Positions 48,538 to 49,840 of a DNA stretch of 49,840 bases are shown piece after piece; the first letter of the stretch is position 1, and every line of letters starts with the position of its first letter. Below the pieces are notes generated by a model that did no database searches, was not told the origin of the DNA, and saw only the letters and a program-made list of their open reading frames with translations. A program made the position numbers and the translations under genes. The stretch is from SIG578 sp045543635 (lineage in GTDB: Bacteria; Bacillota; Clostridia; Oscillospirales; Ruminococcaceae). The DNA is taken from positions 1 to 49,840 of the forward strand of contig JAZQMT010000083.1 in NCBI GenBank assembly GCA_045543635.1. The letters are read 5' to 3'.

Positions 48538-49566
48538 ATGAATATGCATTTTTACAGAAAATTACCCATTCCTAAGGATATTAAGGAACAGTATCCGATC
48601 ACCGAGCAAATGGCCGCGGTAAAAAAACAGCGTGATGATGATATTCGTGCCGTTTTTCAGGGAAAGAGTGATAAATTTTTGCTTATTATCGGCCCCTGTT
48701 CGGCAGATAACTATAATTCGGTTTTGGATTATATCTCTCGCTTGCGGCTGGTTCAGGATAAGGTACAGGATAAAATAATCATTATTCCCCGCATTTACAC
48801 CAATAAGCCTCGCACCACAGGTGATGGTTATAAAGGGATGCTTCATCAGCCTAATCCCGATGAAAAACCGGATATGTTAAAGGGTATCCTTGCGATTCGC
48901 GATGTGCATGTTGCGGCTTTGCGCGATTATGGATTTTCTTGTGCCGACGAAATGCTTTATCCCGAAAATTATCGCTATCTTTCCGATCTTCTTTCCTATG
49001 TCGCAGTAGGTGCCCGCTCGGTTGAAAACCAGCAGCACCGCTTAACCTCCAGCGGTCTTGACATTCCTGTTGGAATGAAGAACCCCACCAGTGGTGACCT
49101 TTCTATCATGATGAATGCCATTACTGCTGCACAGCACAGCCATATATTCCTCTATCGCGGCTGGGAGGTGGAGAGTGCCGGCAACCCTTGCGCTCATGCG
49201 ATCATGCGCGGTTATATTGATTTTGCCGGTAAAAATGTTTCCAACTACCATTATGAGGACCTTTTGAAGCTTTCTGAGATTTATGCAAAATCGGGGCTTG
49301 CAAATCCCTCTGCAATTGTTGATACCAACCATGCAAACTCAGGGAAGAAGTATCTGGAGCAGATAAGAATTGCAAATGAGGTAACTTACAGCCGCAGAGT
49401 AAACCCTGATATTAAAAAGCTTGTTAAAGGGCTTATGATAGAAAGCTATATTGAAGATGGTGCACAAGGCATTGGTGAGCATATTTACGGCAAGTCTATC
49501 ACTGACCCTTGTCTTGGTTGGCAAAAAACTGAAGCGCTCATTTTGGAACTCGCCGAAAAACTTTAA
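48538..49566 (+). CDS. aroF: DAHP synthase, type I (AroFGH class)
   Basis: This 342-residue enzyme condenses PEP and erythrose 4-phosphate in the first shikimate step. It shows LLIIGPCSADN, IIIPRIYTNKPRTTGDGYKGM, ADEMLYPEN, VGARSVENQQHR, MKNPTSGDL, VDTNHANSGKK and GLMIESYIEDGAQ. The N-terminal portion is of the E. coli AroF/G/H kind rather than the B. subtilis type. The start is ATG 48538, eight bases after tyrA, with GAAGGT slightly distant; ATG 48544 is possible. It closes a set containing all seven shikimate steps. Confidence 0.92.
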   Translation: MNMHFYRKLPIPKDIKEQYPITEQMAAVKKQRDDDIRAVFQGKSDKFLLIIGPCSADNYNSVLDYISRLRLVQDKVQDKIIIIPRIYTNKPRTTGDGYKGMLHQPNPDEKPDMLKGILAIRDVHVAALRDYGFSCADEMLYPENYRYLSDLLSYVAVGARSVENQQHRLTSSGLDIPVGMKNPTSGDLSIMMNAITAAQHSHIFLYRGWEVESAGNPCAHAIMRGYIDFAGKNVSNYHYEDLLKLSEIYAKSGLANPSAIVDTNHANSGKKYLEQIRIANEVTYSRRVNPDIKKLVKGLMIESYIEDGAQGIGEHIYGKSITDPCLGWQKTEALILELAEKL

Positions 49567-49589
49567 TAGTAAAAAAGAAAAGCTCCCGT

Positions 49590-49630
49590 TGAGGCACACT
49601 CCGTAAGGAAGTGTGCCTCAGTTATATTGT
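49590..49630 (+). terminator. Terminator-like hairpin after the aro operon
   Basis: A 13-bp stem with one bulge (TGAGGCACACT-CC / GG-AAGTGTGCCTCA) closes at 49620, followed by GTTATATTG, a weak T-tail. Confidence 0.55.
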
Positions 49631-49645
49631 CTGTGACAAAGTTAA

Positions 49646-49664
49646 CCCCCTGTTCTACAGGGGG
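49646..49664 (+). mobile_element. Hairpin at the left end of an IS200-type element
   Basis: A perfect 8-bp stem CCCCCTGT / ACAGGGGG with a three-base loop, 109 bases before the transposase start. Short subterminal hairpins are what IS200/IS605 transposases recognise as element ends. The exact tip cannot be fixed from one end only. Confidence 0.55.
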
Positions 49665-49709
49665 CAAAAAAATAGCTTTTAGCGAGGAGTAGAGTAGACA
49701 AGAAAAAAG

Positions 49710-49763
49710 CTCCTTGGTATAGTAGAAGTGGTTTGCCGACCCCACAACTAAAATATCAAGGAG
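49710..49763 (+). promoter_or_regulatory. Stem-loop burying the transposase ribosome binding site
   Basis: CTCCTTGGTAT (49710-49720) pairs with ATATCAAGGAG (49753-49763) with one wobble. The right arm carries the AAGGAGGT ribosome binding site. Inner AGTGG / CCCAC pairing extends the stem. This is the known way IS200 keeps transposase translation low. Confidence 0.7.
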
Positions 49764-49772
49764 GTCTTTATC

Positions 49773-49840
49773 GTGAAAGAGAAAGACATAAATAGTTTAG
49801 ACCATACAAGCTGGAGATGTCAATACCATATTGTATTTGC
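49773..49840 (+). CDS. tnpA: IS200/IS605-family transposase TnpA, 5' part
   Basis: A GTG start at 49773 behind AAGGAGGT opens a frame that is cut by the window end. The 22 complete codons include HTSWRCQYHIVFA, the conserved first strand of the Y1 HUH transposase TnpA. The catalytic HUH and Tyr lie beyond the window. The gene is intact as far as it can be read. Confidence 0.85.
   Translation, partial: MKEKDINSLDHTSWRCQYHIVF

Overview
The window looks like chromosomal DNA of an anaerobic Gram-positive bacterium of the class Clostridia, most likely an Oscillospirales/Ruminococcaceae-type gut or rumen organism. The evidence is the near-consensus TTGACA-N17-TATAAT promoters, strong AGGAGG ribosome binding sites, T-box leaders, a short HisG with HisZ, a YerC-like regulator at the head of the his operon, and a four-subunit 2-oxoacid:ferredoxin oxidoreductase. 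No assignment below species-group level is possible from the sequence alone.

Layout. 1-1340: a short-hairpin array, tRNA-Val and tRNA-Gly, a second hairpin array and one hypothetical gene. 1563-4071: nagA and a divergent ROK-family protein. 4093-5847: KDPG aldolase and KDG kinase behind a promoter with an IclR-like palindrome. 5898-7908: a two-component system. 7975-8480: a shortened four-helix-bundle gene beside a third hairpin array. 8601-10660: malQ and, convergent to it, inorganic pyrophosphatase. 10777-19322: a complete histidine operon (yerC-hisZGDCBHAF-hisIE-hisJ) with a palindrome inside its promoter. 19453-19911: a divergent pair of tiny genes (ribbon-helix-helix protein and Cys-rich protein). 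20013-25321: argCJBDF behind an ARG box, taking glutamate to citrulline.

25340-40100 is the most unusual part. Three T-box leaders share one specifier-loop geometry, and read by that geometry their specifiers are ATC (Ile), GTA (Val) and CTC (Leu). The first two each precede a large HTH-cupin-(AMP-forming acyl-CoA ligase) fusion, and the second unit continues into a P-loop ATPase, a VorDBAC-type ferredoxin oxidoreductase and a branched-chain aminotransferase. The third precedes a LeuA-like protein lacking catalytic motif residues, a degenerate TIM-barrel fused to another acyl-CoA ligase, and an amidohydrolase. I infer a starvation-induced salvage system: branched short-chain acids are activated to CoA esters, reductively carboxylated to 2-oxo acids and transaminated to branched-chain amino acids.

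40156-49566 is a tightly overlapped aromatic operon holding all seven shikimate steps (including an AroE-AroK fusion) plus PheA, prephenate dehydrogenase and an aminotransferase. It is preceded by a 22-codon leader peptide rich in Phe and Tyr and by a classical attenuator. The window ends in the 5' end of an IS200-type transposase gene whose ribosome binding site is buried in a stem-loop.

Overall the window concentrates amino-acid biosynthesis (His, Arg, branched-chain, Phe/Tyr), with each block under a different control device: promoter palindrome, ARG box, T-boxes, ribosome-mediated attenuation.
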